Made by a program: the position numbers and the translations under genes
IMG/VR virus record: IMGVR_UViG_3300043449_000265
Coordinates: 1 to 42,540 of that record
Direction: 5' to 3' (one strand)
From: a virus
DNA: 42,540 nt
Shown here: one piece after another, positions 1 through 7,788 of the stretch
Numbering within the stretch: position 1 is the stretch's first letter
How the letters are laid out: every line of letters begins with the position of its first letter
The notes under the pieces: generated by a model
Database searches by the model: none
Told to the model about the DNA's origin: nothing
The model's input: only the letters and a program-made list of their open reading frames with translations

Positions 1-161
1 AATGCCGTTGACTCGGCACGACACGTACCAATCTCAACACCAACAATATTTTCACCAAGTCTTTTGATATAAGGTGCCAATCCTTTTACCGACACCCAAT
101 CATAAGGCCACTTATCACCAAGTTCTTTAATCGTCATAAAATCTTCATCAGTTAAAGCCAT
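1..161 (-). CDS. Class I SAM methyltransferase, N-terminal fragment (cut by window edge)
   Basis: This gene starts with ATG at 161 and runs off the left edge, so only about 53 residues are visible. The visible part ends in VGVEIGTCRAEST. That resembles the glycine-rich SAM-binding loop (motif I, VEIGxxxGxST) of class I methyltransferases, here with A where many have G. The start lies just beyond the stop of the upstream gene at 165, so it is probably the next gene of the same sugar/methyl cassette. Substrate unknown. The family call rests on one motif and the rest of the protein is outside the window. Confidence 0.5.
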   Translation of the reverse strand, partial: MALTDEDFMTIKELGDKWPYDWVSVKGLAPYIKRLGENIVGVEIGTCRAESTA

Positions 162-164
162 CAC

Positions 165-839
165 TTAATCTCCAAGAGTAAATCCTATATTTAAGTTTGT
201 TAGAATAGCAACCGCATTACCGGCTCCATAAGGTTTATTATATTCATATTCATCAAATTTTTTATCATGTACCTGAGTCCAGTTATTTTTTTCATCTCTT
301 ATCAATAATATATATTTCATATTCTGGTCTGTAATAGTTTGCTCAAGTTTTCTATTAAATCCTACTGGAAAAGTCAGCAAATAATTTTTAGATTGTTTTA
401 TAATCTTTTGTAAAAGATTTAAAACTTTTTCAGGATCTTCTGGATATCCGTAATCACCATTACCAACATGTTCTATTGTGCTTACAGATACAACGTTCTT
501 TCCTTCATAATCAACATCATAAATATCCATTACTGTTGTGGATGGTTTTTCGGATCTTAAATCATATATTGGATGATTAGCATCTCTATAGAAACAACTA
601 ACTTCACCCAATTCTATCAAGTTATCTTTATATTTTTCAATGAACCAAAAGACAATAGGCAGTTCGACTTTTCTTTCGTTTGAGTGTGGACTATTATATC
701 CACCCCAATCACCATATTTTAGGTTTATAATCTCAACATCTTTGGTTTCTGTTACAGCAACTTTAACTTCCGTTTTAGTTTCTGTATCCACTACTGATGT
801 TTTAGTTACTTTTTTTGTAGTTGTAGGTTTCTTAGCCAT
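165..839 (-). CDS. SAM-dependent methyltransferase-like protein
   Basis: Predicted 224-residue protein. I chose ATG at 839 (MAKK...) because GAGGA lies just upstream. A longer frame to 893 has no such site. After a Lys/Thr-rich tail of about 35 residues comes a methyltransferase-like core. An ERKVELP segment is followed by IELGEVSCFY, which matches the LEVGNV-type motif I of one bacterial family. VVSVSTIEHVGNGDYG then matches its ISTLEHVG motif, and LLTFPVGFN matches the TVPVGYN motif. Such enzymes often sit in polysaccharide loci. It overlaps the upstream glycosyltransferase-like gene by 8 bases. Family moderately sure; substrate not inferable. Confidence 0.6.
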   Translation of the reverse strand: MAKKPTTTKKVTKTSVVDTETKTEVKVAVTETKDVEIINLKYGDWGGYNSPHSNERKVELPIVFWFIEKYKDNLIELGEVSCFYRDANHPIYDLRSEKPSTTVMDIYDVDYEGKNVVSVSTIEHVGNGDYGYPEDPEKVLNLLQKIIKQSKNYLLTFPVGFNRKLEQTITDQNMKYILLIRDEKNNWTQVHDKKFDEYEYNKPYGAGNAVAILTNLNIGFTLGD

Positions 840-1728
840 ATTTTTCCTCGAATATTGTCTTCCATTGTGGTACACGATCCCACTGATGGACAATGGTTAC
901 TTTTTTACCATTAACAAATACTTCACCATTATCAATTCTATAAGTCGCATCTCTAACAAATGGAAGGGGCATATTAGGATTTTTTAAATATTCTTCACCT
1001 ATTCCACCAGAACCTGCTTCAATAGCAGGTCGAGATGTGCCAGCATGAACAACCCAACCATCATCAGGATTTGTAAATTTAGTTAATAGTGAATATACTT
1101 CGGTTTGTAGAAGGACATTTAATGCGGCCTGATCCGGTCCGCCACCACCTGGAACATGAGGATTTAAACCACGGCAAACTAACCAAACATTTAATGATAA
1201 GCTTTTTATAACATTTAGTGAACCGGCAATAACACCGGCACAATAGATTTCGTTATCACCGTGTATATCTAAAAAATATTGACCAAATGTTTGTTGTAAA
1301 TTATTTTTACCCCATGGTTCATCTTTATACTTTAGATTTTCCGAACCAACCAGAATATTACCAAAAAAGTTTTTGTCTATCCAATTTGAGGGATTGGACT
1401 GAAAGATAACATCTCTAACATCGGTCATAATAACATTTTTAACTGGTTCATTAAATATGTTTAGAAAACCATAAAGATGGAAGAAGCGATCAACCATAAC
1501 TGAACCACGAGAATTATCATGTGTAAATCCGTTTGTTTCGTCGTATTGGTTACATCCAATTATCATAAATCCTTCATCAGTAAGTTTTTTTACCGTTCCA
1601 GAATCCATATTATAAACAAGGACCGCCTTGTGTCCAGTAAAACCTGACTTCTTAATTGAATTGGCCCAATATTTAATCTGATCCCAATTATATCTATCAA
1701 CTACACCTACAATTAAATCTTTATCCAT
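832..1728 (-). CDS. Glycosyltransferase-like protein (GT-A type)
   Basis: Predicted 298 residues. The N-terminal DLIVGVVDRYNWDQIKYW segment and the central VIMTDVRDVIFQ segment (about residues 99-110) look like the start and the D-x-x-D metal/nucleotide-sugar site of GT-A glycosyltransferases. NEIYCAGVIAGS and GPDQAALN further on are typical of GT-A proteins that handle an activated sugar. The gene overlaps the upstream GT2 gene by 16 bases, with GAAGGGA as its likely ribosome site inside that gene. Context suggests surface glycan or virion glycan modification, but donor and acceptor are unknown. It could be an inactive relative. Confidence 0.6.
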   Translation of the reverse strand: MDKDLIVGVVDRYNWDQIKYWANSIKKSGFTGHKAVLVYNMDSGTVKKLTDEGFMIIGCNQYDETNGFTHDNSRGSVMVDRFFHLYGFLNIFNEPVKNVIMTDVRDVIFQSNPSNWIDKNFFGNILVGSENLKYKDEPWGKNNLQQTFGQYFLDIHGDNEIYCAGVIAGSLNVIKSLSLNVWLVCRGLNPHVPGGGGPDQAALNVLLQTEVYSLLTKFTNPDDGWVVHAGTSRPAIEAGSGGIGEEYLKNPNMPLPFVRDATYRIDNGEVFVNGKKVTIVHQWDRVPQWKTIFEEKYG

Positions 1729-2486
1729 GGATATTTCCCTTCATAATATTGTTCTTGTGTTCTATTACCTGTTTCAAAAAACTCTTTTGTAACCGAATGT
1801 GGATTACCATCTAGACGATAGCAAAGTGTATGCTTACCGTTTGTATCATATTTAGCATGTTGTTTAACAGAATAAAAATACTGGCGATCCCCACCCCAAC
1901 CGGCGTGCCAGAAATGACAAGTCTTTTGTAGAAACTCTCTCTTGAAACAGAATGATGATGTATCAATTAGGAACTGTTCACCATGTGGAGAACGGCGTGA
2001 CATGAATATTGGCCATTTGCCGAGGCTTTCACAATTATCATCGGTAATATACCTTCCTTCTGGCGAGTATATCTTACGGAGTGAGAAAGAGAAATCCAAG
2101 TTTTTACTCTGGGCAGTCTGCACAAGGGTCTCAACGTGATCACTTTCATACCAATTGTCCTCATCAAGAAACAGAATATAATCGGAGTTAATTAGGTGAG
2201 GATATGCTGCATAGATACGATGACCGTAGAATGATTGATCACCAACTTTACCTGTGTTTTCTGGTGTGCTAACTACATGAATGTTTGGTTGTGGATCCAT
2301 CATCCTTGCTATGGTGACAATCTCCTTAACGGTTTCAATAAATTCAGGACCATCAATAACAATCAAATGCTTACACTTGTAAGATTGAGTTGCTACGGAT
2401 GTAATAGCATCTAATAGTTTAGGAGAACCAATAGTAGGGGTAATGACCGTTACGGTCTTAGGGGAATCTTCGATCACAAGTTTCAT
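1713..2486 (-). CDS. Family 2 glycosyltransferase
   Basis: Predicted 257 residues. The N-terminus VTVITPTIGSPKLLDAITSV followed by a QSYKCKHLIVIDG segment is the classic GT2 opening, with nucleotide binding by the first beta strands. FLDEDNWYESDHVETL around residue 105 supplies the DxD-type metal site. A Trp/His/Gly-rich part (FWHAGWGGDRQYF) follows near residue 190. It is the first gene of a four-gene sugar/methyl cassette downstream of hsp20, with GAGG 10 bases before the ATG. A CTAAATA box and a hairpin lie between it and hsp20, so it may be transcribed late. The acceptor is unknown; modification of a virion or host surface glycan is inferred. Confidence 0.75.
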   Translation of the reverse strand: MKLVIEDSPKTVTVITPTIGSPKLLDAITSVATQSYKCKHLIVIDGPEFIETVKEIVTIARMMDPQPNIHVVSTPENTGKVGDQSFYGHRIYAAYPHLINSDYILFLDEDNWYESDHVETLVQTAQSKNLDFSFSLRKIYSPEGRYITDDNCESLGKWPIFMSRRSPHGEQFLIDTSSFCFKREFLQKTCHFWHAGWGGDRQYFYSVKQHAKYDTNGKHTLCYRLDGNPHSVTKEFFETGNRTQEQYYEGKYPWIKI

Positions 2487-2508
2487 ATTATAACCTCAAG
2501 AAAGAAGA

Positions 2509-2534
2509 CCGGGACTTGATAACAGAGGTCCCGG
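2509..2534 (-). terminator. GC-rich hairpin after hsp20
   Basis: CCGGGACTT pairs with AGGTCCCGG (9 bp, one G-U) around an 8-base loop. On the minus strand it is followed by a pyrimidine-rich TCTTCTTTCTT run, which fits a factor-independent terminator for hsp20. The U run is imperfect. It lies between the hsp20 stop and the GT2 gene. Confidence 0.55.
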
Positions 2535-2545
2535 CCATGTTAATC

Positions 2546-3085
2546 TTATTTAGGTGTCACCGCATCAGCGATCTTCTGTAATCCTTGAGTCCACGCCTTC
2601 GTGCCCTCCGTGAGGAGTTGCTTAGTCGTCTCCTGGACACCGAACGGATCCAAGATATCGATTTTCTTAGCCTTCTTCTCCTCGGGGATATAGCGTTCAA
2701 GAGCAATTTTAAGTAGACCATTGACCAACTCCGCATTTTTTACAACTACAGTATCAGCAAGGTTAAACTTACGGGTAAACGCCCGGTTAGCAATGCCTTG
2801 GTAGATGTAATCTTCGGCGTCGGACTCTAGATTACCCGAAACGGTTAGTGTGTCATCCTTCAACTCAATATCAAGGTTCTGTTTACCGAATCCGGCAACA
2901 GCCATCTCAATTTCAAAATGCTCATCATCAATCTTTTTGATATTGTATGGAGGATAAGTAGGAATCTTTGGTAGTGTTTCACTGGCCTCACGCAATCTAT
3001 CAAGCATAGTATCGAAACCAATAAACTGTCTTGCTAGACCAGTAGGAATACCAAAGTGTTCTGTGTTGAATTTATAGTTTGTCAT
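2546..3085 (-). CDS. hsp20: Small heat shock protein Hsp20 (alpha-crystallin family)
   Basis: Predicted 179 residues. Such ATP-independent holdases bind unfolding proteins; in phages they may protect virion proteins during assembly. The alpha-crystallin domain covers about residues 45-145. It starts with PPYNIKKIDDEHFEIEMAVAGF, continues with LTVSGNLES and FTRKFNLAD, and has NGLLKIAL, the end of the fold. An I-x-I/V-type C-terminal tail motif is not clear. Hsp20 genes are common in marine T4-like phages. An AAGGAGA site precedes the ATG and a TTGACA-18-TATAAT promoter lies just upstream, so it should be expressed as its own unit. Confidence 0.9.
   Translation of the reverse strand: MTNYKFNTEHFGIPTGLARQFIGFDTMLDRLREASETLPKIPTYPPYNIKKIDDEHFEIEMAVAGFGKQNLDIELKDDTLTVSGNLESDAEDYIYQGIANRAFTRKFNLADTVVVKNAELVNGLLKIALERYIPEEKKAKKIDILDPFGVQETTKQLLTEGTKAWTQGLQKIADAVTPK
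2547..2553 (-). promoter_or_regulatory. Possible late promoter box CTAAATA
   Basis: CTAAATA on the minus strand overlaps the last codons of hsp20 (Pro-Lys-stop). It matches the box found before the structural genes in this window. Transcripts would enter the hairpin at 2534-2509 before the GT2 gene. The match may be chance because CCT AAA TAA is also coding. Confidence 0.35.
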
Positions 3086-3143
3086 TGTAGTTCTCCTTTT
3101 CAGCGAGATATAAAAAACGATACCTTTCGGCTATCATCATACT

Positions 3144-3173
3144 ATTATATAGTAAACTTTATGGTCTTGTCAA
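3144..3173 (-). promoter_or_regulatory. Sigma70-like promoter before hsp20
   Basis: On the minus strand TTGACA (3173-3168) is followed after 18 bases by TATAAT (3149-3144). The -35 box contains the TGA stop of the upstream gene. It should drive hsp20 with a leader of about 50 bases. Confidence 0.75.
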
Positions 3174-3505
3174 CCTATTAACCAGTATGTTCCATTAGCA
3201 AAAACAGGAACAGCATTTGTTCCTCCAGAAAATACTCTGGATTGGAAAGTTGTATTGTTAGCATCGATAACAAATGATCTAGCACCCATTGTAGGTGAAG
3301 GTAGAGATGCAACCGTATTAGCCTTTGTGAATTGTGTACCTATCGTATCAATACTAAAAACGGCATTAGAGTCCACACTAAAAGTTAAAACTCTCGAAGA
3401 GGAATTGGCACCATATCCCATTGTGGAAACGGACATACTAATAGCATTATATACATTGCTATTACTCATCCATACCGTGGACATATTTGCTATACTTACT
3501 GTCAT
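3170..3505 (-). CDS. Hypothetical protein, probable small virion protein
   Basis: Predicted 111 residues, rich in Ser, Thr, Asn and Val with few charges, a composition typical of beta-rich tail or fibre proteins. No motif is recognised. Its start overlaps the end of the PAAR-like gene by 4 bases (ATGA), so the two are likely coupled and may work together at the tail tip. The TGA stop lies inside the -35 box of the hsp20 promoter. A structural role is inferred only from composition and position. Confidence 0.6.
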   Translation of the reverse strand: MTVSIANMSTVWMSNSNVYNAISMSVSTMGYGANSSSRVLTFSVDSNAVFSIDTIGTQFTKANTVASLPSPTMGARSFVIDANNTTFQSRVFSGGTNAVPVFANGTYWLIG

Positions 3506-4200
3506 ACTGTCACCACCGATAGTGTTAAGTTCTGTGTTGGATAAAGATTAAAGTAATCATCTATAACTATATATTGACCATCATCCTGCACAAGAGCATT
3601 TGTTACCGTATTGATCGCAGGTAATGAGATTTCATATGAAGCGACTCTACTATCAATATAGTTGGCAAATGTAAATGAATAACCTGAGGTTTGTCCTGTT
3701 ACTGTAGCACCAGAACCTAATGCAGGAGCACCGCTTGGTATGTTTCCTATTTGTGCAATTGCTGAACCACCACCAAGTTGAGTGAAATTCATAACTTGGC
3801 CCATGATCTGTTGACCTATACCAACAAGTTCACCAATTTGTAGTCCACCAAAACTACCAAGTCCGAGTTGCTGCATCATACCAATAGCAGCCATCATGTT
3901 ACCTTGACCTATCATAACATTAGGAGAACCCATAATAGGTATAGGCAATCCTTGTAGATGTGGTATGATACCCATAACATCAGGCATGGCGCCACTAGCA
4001 ATGGCAGGAACAGCAGGTATTCCACCAATCAAAACTCTAGTGTTTAACATTTGTAATATAGGACCTAATCCGTTGTGACTATCTATGTCACCTACAACAG
4101 AGGCTAAAATATTATTTACTATAACATTTGTGTTTAGTCCCGTCGGAACGGTTAGGGCGCCGCACATTCGCAGCATCCCTATTAGGTGCATTGGAAACAT
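3502..4200 (-). CDS. PAAR-like tail spike tip protein (tentative)
   Basis: Predicted 232 residues. After about 30 residues come VGDIDSHNG, VLIGGIPAV, MPDVMGIIPHLQG and NVMIGQGNM. These resemble the repeating GD..H..G...V.I.G.PA.....H pattern of PAAR proteins, which cap the central spike of contractile tails and sharpen it for membrane piercing. A Gly/Met/Gln-rich middle and a beta-rich C-terminus (about 165-232) follow and may be a fused extension. The ATG at 4200 overlaps the dUTPase stop. An alternative ATG at 4167 has a better AGGGA ribosome site and would drop 11 odd residues. T4 gp5.4 is the analogous protein. Family call is moderate. Confidence 0.55.
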   Translation of the reverse strand: MFPMHLIGMLRMCGALTVPTGLNTNVIVNNILASVVGDIDSHNGLGPILQMLNTRVLIGGIPAVPAIASGAMPDVMGIIPHLQGLPIPIMGSPNVMIGQGNMMAAIGMMQQLGLGSFGGLQIGELVGIGQQIMGQVMNFTQLGGGSAIAQIGNIPSGAPALGSGATVTGQTSGYSFTFANYIDSRVASYEISLPAINTVTNALVQDDGQYIVIDDYFNLYPTQNLTLSVVTV

Positions 4201-4853
4201 TACTTCTTCGGTCTTCCTGCTTTTTTCGTTGGTACCTTAGGCGGCGCCTTTGCTGGTAATTTAGGTGGCAATTTACTAACCTTACCAACCTTTTTTGGTT
4301 CTATTTTTCGGACATCTTCTGCGACTTTAATAACAATAGTTGAACCTTCCGAGGATACACCAGTTGAACCCATGCCGCCTGTGCGGTTGGTCTTAACCCC
4401 TGGTCTTGCTGCGGATTCAATAATAGAATACTTAACATCCTCGACCAGTTCGGCCTGTGCGATACGGTCACCGCTTTTGATTACCAGCTGGTTCTGTGAA
4501 ATGTTATGAACTAATACCATGACTTCCTGAACATAGTCGGAATCTATAACACCCTCACCATTAGCAAGAATAAGGCCTTGCTTTAAAGATAGACCGGAGC
4601 GGGCGTGAAGGCGCACGGAGTAACCTTCTGGTATATCCAAGATCAATCCAGTTGGAACGGCAATACGATCACCAGGCTGAATAACGATCTGGTTATTCAT
4701 AACTCTTTTAAAAGGTTTATTGTTGTGAGCATATCCTTCATAGGTATTATTGTTATAACCTTGAAAGGATAGATCAAAGCAAGCCGATTGTGAGGTCTGC
4801 TTTGCTGGTAGTTTGACAAGTGGGTGTGTTCTGAAGATTTTCAATGTAGTCAT
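4200..4853 (-). CDS. dut: dUTP diphosphatase (dUTPase)
   Basis: Predicted 217 residues. It hydrolyses dUTP to dUMP and pyrophosphate, keeping uracil out of phage DNA and feeding dTMP synthesis. All five motifs of trimeric dUTPases are visible: ACFDL (24-28), RSGLSLKQG (85-93), NGEGVIDSDY (98-107, with the catalytic Asp), GDRIAQ (128-133) and RTGGMGSTG (157-165). Residues 30-55 hold an extra Asn/Tyr-rich loop, and a Lys/Pro/Val-rich tail of about 45 residues follows motif 5. The tail is unusual for the family and might bind DNA or a partner. The start overlaps the upstream small gene by ATGA, so translation is probably coupled. Confidence 0.92.
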   Translation of the reverse strand: MTTLKIFRTHPLVKLPAKQTSQSACFDLSFQGYNNNTYEGYAHNNKPFKRVMNNQIVIQPGDRIAVPTGLILDIPEGYSVRLHARSGLSLKQGLILANGEGVIDSDYVQEVMVLVHNISQNQLVIKSGDRIAQAELVEDVKYSIIESAARPGVKTNRTGGMGSTGVSSEGSTIVIKVAEDVRKIEPKKVGKVSKLPPKLPAKAPPKVPTKKAGRPKK

Positions 4854-5068
4854 TCTTTATCTCTCTTTTCTTCAACAAGTTTCTTAATATCTAAAACTTT
4901 TTCATTCTCAATTAACTGAATACAGATATTGGTTATGTCAATATCTTTTTGTATAAAGAACATTTTTTGTCGGAGGACTTCCAACTGTTCTCTATAATAA
5001 GCCAACTCTTTCTCTTTTCTCTCACGGGTTTCATAGATATCGGTCAAACGGATGATGGTATTAGCCAT
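4850..5068 (-). CDS. Small coiled-coil protein, unknown
   Basis: Predicted 72 residues, highly charged. A heptad-like stretch spans about residues 15-70 (ETRERKEKELAYYREQL onward), which suggests one long coiled coil. No family recognised. It shares one base with the regA stop (TAATG) and overlaps dut by 4 bases, so it is translated in the clamp-loader/regA/dut run. The tight coupling supports a real gene, but no function can be given. Confidence 0.65.
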   Translation of the reverse strand: MANTIIRLTDIYETRERKEKELAYYREQLEVLRQKMFFIQKDIDITNICIQLIENEKVLDIKKLVEEKRDKE

Positions 5069-5481
5069 TATTCCGTTTCTGGATATCTTTTCTTACCTAG
5101 AGAATACTTAGCAACCAAATTCCATTCACCTTTTTCACCATACGATATAATCTTAATGCGGTTGAGAGGTGTGAGTGGTTCGGAACTTTTGTCTTTATCA
5201 ACCAGAGTGACAAGACCCCATTCTGCTAGGAGATTGGCAATAGTATTGCGACGGCCTCTGTCTTCCTCCGAGAAATCGGTAGGTTTGCCGTCTAGCATGA
5301 ACATTTCCTTGAAATGTACCAAATAATAATGACCTTGTTTGTGAAGGATATGACAAGATTGGTATAGTGTCTTATCCTTCTTGGATGCTACACCTATTCT
5401 TGTTAAAGTCTCCTTGACCTTCAGGAACGCCTGCGGGTCAGGTAGTTTTACCTCCACGAAGTCGTCTAGGTTTACTGTCAT
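5068..5481 (-). CDS. regA: RegA translational repressor
   Basis: Predicted 137 residues from ATG 5481, preceded by AAGGTGG; a GTG at 5490 would add three residues. T4 RegA binds ribosome sites of early mRNAs, such as those of gp44, gp45 and gp62, and blocks their translation. The sequence closely follows T4 RegA: FLKVKETLTRIGVA, TLYQSCHILHKQG, YYLVHFKEMFMLDG, EEDRGRRNTIANLLAEWGLV, then WNLVAKYSLGKK near the end. It has the T4 order gp45-gp44-gp62-regA. Its start lies inside gene 62 (44-base overlap), so it is coupled to it and may repress its own run. Confidence 0.93.
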   Translation of the reverse strand: MTVNLDDFVEVKLPDPQAFLKVKETLTRIGVASKKDKTLYQSCHILHKQGHYYLVHFKEMFMLDGKPTDFSEEDRGRRNTIANLLAEWGLVTLVDKDKSSEPLTPLNRIKIISYGEKGEWNLVAKYSLGKKRYPETE

Positions 5482-5854
5482 TGTTGCCACCTTTATGAAT
5501 TCGTTTTCTTATTTCTTCTAATTGGGCATCACTCAGTAAAACCATCACTTGTTTCGCTTTGTCATAAGAATATCCATAATATTCTCTAACGGCCTCCAAG
5601 TTCTCTGAGGTTTCACGTTTTACCCATTTACTATAGGGTCTTTTATACCCACGGATAGTATTTAGGAGATATTGATATTGAAGAGTTCCAGGAAGATTGG
5701 GATACAAATTCATCTGGTTGGCTTGTAAAGCACAATCATAATGGAACGACAATGCTTTATTTATGATATATCCCTGGTAGTCTTTCTCGTCCTCCAGAAC
5801 ATATTGTTTGCTCTGGAGGATGGAAGGTATGATATCTTTGAATAGGTCAGCCAT
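5438..5854 (-). CDS. 62: Clamp loader small subunit gp62
   Basis: Predicted 138 residues. gp62 joins four gp44 subunits to load the gp45 clamp on primer-template DNA. It begins MADLFKDIIPSILQSKQYV, as gp62 proteins do (T4: SLFKDD...), and has the YQYLLNTIRGYKRPYSKWVK segment (about 66-84), which corresponds to the conserved PRGKRYGKW region of T4 gp62. It is shorter than T4 gp62 (187 residues), as in marine T4-like phages. The start shares one base with the gene 44 stop, and the 3' end overlaps regA. Assignment rests on sequence plus gene order. Confidence 0.88.
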   Translation of the reverse strand: MADLFKDIIPSILQSKQYVLEDEKDYQGYIINKALSFHYDCALQANQMNLYPNLPGTLQYQYLLNTIRGYKRPYSKWVKRETSENLEAVREYYGYSYDKAKQVMVLLSDAQLEEIRKRIHKGGNNDSKPRRLRGGKTT

Positions 5855-6789
5855 TACTTGAACTCACATTCTACCATCATTTCAGTTAGACAGGCCACAA
5901 GATTAAGTTCCTGATCGGCCACAAATGCTGCTTGATACTGATACTTGGCAAGAGTAATGACAGCCGCAGGAATACTATCTGGTTTTAGGTATTCATACAA
6001 ACCATCATATACATCTCGAAAGATTCGAGAAGGATCAACATCAGAGTTATTCGCAACCCACTTTCTCATGCCGGAGAAATCTTTTTCTTTTAGTGCCTTG
6101 ATTAGTTCATCGAGTTTACGAACATTGTCCACCTGAGCAAGCACACCAGTATCAATGCGTCCACTAGTAGCATAACGTTGTAATTCGTTGAGAGTCCGGC
6201 GATAGTCTGGAAAATACCGCTCAACAATCTTTCCCAATACTTGCGGATCATATTCAATTCCTTCTGTTGTTAATATTGTTTTTAGGCGTTTGAACATTGA
6301 CATTGCCATCTTGGATTTTTCATCACCTTTGAGTGAGAAATCTACAACGGCACATCTACTATGCAAGGCGTCAATCAATCGTGCCTTAAAGTTACAAGTA
6401 AAGATGAATGAACAGTTTTCACTAAACTCTTCAATAGCACCACGCAGGCCCGCCTGTGCTTCTGGAGTTAGATAATCTGCCTCATCAAGTATAATCACCT
6501 TACGACCACCAGTCAAAGAAATGGTAGATGCATAACCTTTTATCTTTGTTCTGAGAGTATCGATACCTCTCTCTTCGGATGAGTTAATAAAAAGATGATT
6601 AAGTCCAAGTTGTTCACACATTGACTTGGCGATAGTAGTCTTGCCGCAACCGGCAGGACCAGTTAGCATTAGATTTGGTATATTACCATCATTTACATAT
6701 TCCTGAAAGACCGATTTAATACGGTCTGGAAGAATACAGTCCTCAACAGTGTGAGGACGATATTTTTCACATAACAAATATTCACTCAT
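5854..6789 (-). CDS. 44: Clamp loader large subunit gp44 (AAA+ ATPase)
   Basis: Predicted 311 residues, close to T4 gp44 (319). It is the ATPase of the sliding-clamp loader. YRPHTVEDCI (10-19) is the RFC box near the N-terminus, Walker A is GPAGCGKT (44-51), Walker B is VIILDEAD (97-104), and HSRC (142-145) is the SRC arginine-finger motif. The collar domain follows to the end. GAAAGGTC precedes the ATG. A methyltransferase gene has been inserted between it and the gp45 region, while gp62 follows directly. RegA probably regulates it. Confidence 0.95.
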   Translation of the reverse strand: MSEYLLCEKYRPHTVEDCILPDRIKSVFQEYVNDGNIPNLMLTGPAGCGKTTIAKSMCEQLGLNHLFINSSEERGIDTLRTKIKGYASTISLTGGRKVIILDEADYLTPEAQAGLRGAIEEFSENCSFIFTCNFKARLIDALHSRCAVVDFSLKGDEKSKMAMSMFKRLKTILTTEGIEYDPQVLGKIVERYFPDYRRTLNELQRYATSGRIDTGVLAQVDNVRKLDELIKALKEKDFSGMRKWVANNSDVDPSRIFRDVYDGLYEYLKPDSIPAAVITLAKYQYQAAFVADQELNLVACLTEMMVECEFK

Positions 6790-6799
6790 TCATGACCTT

Positions 6800-7492
6800 T
6801 CATTTCAAAACTAACCAAAGTCTTTTAAACCACACATTTTCTTTATCTATGTTATAATATCCACAATTATATCTTTCATATGTCCAATCATATATGAAAG
6901 ATATTTTTTTATTGTTTACAAATTTATTTTCTATATTTAATTTTTCATCATCTAGTCTTAAAAATTTACATCCATTATTAATAAGTTCTTTTTCAACTTC
7001 TTCTTGTGTAAGATACGTTCTAGTATTTTTTTTGGTGCTATAACCATATTTTATATCACTATCATTGAGATTTAAAATATTATTATTTTCCTCTATATTT
7101 ACAGTAACGGTAGATTCCAATATAATTATATTAGAATGTTTCAGTGCATTTTTTATATCATTTCTCCAATTTTGCAAATGATATAAAAGACCCATATGTA
7201 TTATAAGATCAAATTTTTTATTGAAACTATAATCTTTATCATGGTCTATTAAGGCAAACTCAGCTGAGTAATTATATAGATTTTTTAAATTTTTGTCAAT
7301 ATCTTCTAGAAATTCTATCCTTTCATCTGTAAAAACTACATCCGCACCCAATTTTAAAAATTCTATTCCAATATCACCATGAGCACATCCTAATTCCAAA
7401 ATCTGTTTATTTTGAAACCATGATTCTCCAAATATGTTAATAATTTTATTGACTCTTGATTTATACCATTGCTCATAAAACAAAGATTTCAT
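6800..7492 (-). CDS. Class I SAM methyltransferase (AT-rich insert)
   Basis: Predicted 230 residues. Motif I is ILELGCAHGDIGIEFLKLGA (about 31-50), followed by VVFTDE for the acidic ribose-binding residue and FDLIIHMGLLYHL (about 94-106) as motif IV. This is the plan of small-molecule, lipid or glycan methyltransferases (Methyltransf_11/25 type). It does not show a DPPY or PC motif, so it is probably not a DNA methylase. The gene is visibly richer in A and T, and in Asn/Lys/Ile, than gene 44 and the gp45 region around it. It is joined to the upstream gene by TAATG. That looks like a recent cassette insertion into the replication cluster. Confidence 0.7.
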   Translation of the reverse strand: MKSLFYEQWYKSRVNKIINIFGESWFQNKQILELGCAHGDIGIEFLKLGADVVFTDERIEFLEDIDKNLKNLYNYSAEFALIDHDKDYSFNKKFDLIIHMGLLYHLQNWRNDIKNALKHSNIIILESTVTVNIEENNNILNLNDSDIKYGYSTKKNTRTYLTQEEVEKELINNGCKFLRLDDEKLNIENKFVNNKKISFIYDWTYERYNCGYYNIDKENVWFKRLWLVLK

Positions 7493-7788
7493 TAAGATGC
7501 CGTTTTCTCCATAACAGTGGTATAAAACTCTTCAAAGTCCGTGTTCTCTTGAACCTCTTCTTTAAAGTTTGCCTTGAAATATGCTCTAGCCATTCGCTTG
7601 AACAATTTCTTATCAATGCCAAGTTTATCAGCAACTTCATTTGTGGTTTCTTTTTGTAGTTCTCTTTCAGCACCAACACGGGTCATGGAGTCATTCATCT
7701 CCAATACCGCCTTACGGAGGATCTTACGATCTTCATCTGTAAGGCCTTGTACCGACCGCTGTTGCTGATTATGTCCTATACCTGCCAT
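7492..7788 (-). CDS. dsbA: DsbA-like dsDNA-binding protein
   Basis: Predicted 98 residues. T4 DsbA (89 residues) is a double-stranded DNA-binding protein reported to act near late promoters. The C-terminal half here, from EVADKLGIDKKLFKRMARAY to FEEFYTTVMEK, matches the T4 DsbA layout of a KDELGVDGKMFNRL segment followed by a VELYDTVF ending. The N-terminal MAGIGHN segment is different. The gene sits near gp45, the clamp that activates late transcription, which fits. It shares stop/start bases with both neighbours. Identification is by pattern recall, so moderate. Confidence 0.65.
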   Translation of the reverse strand: MAGIGHNQQQRSVQGLTDEDRKILRKAVLEMNDSMTRVGAERELQKETTNEVADKLGIDKKLFKRMARAYFKANFKEEVQENTDFEEFYTTVMEKTAS

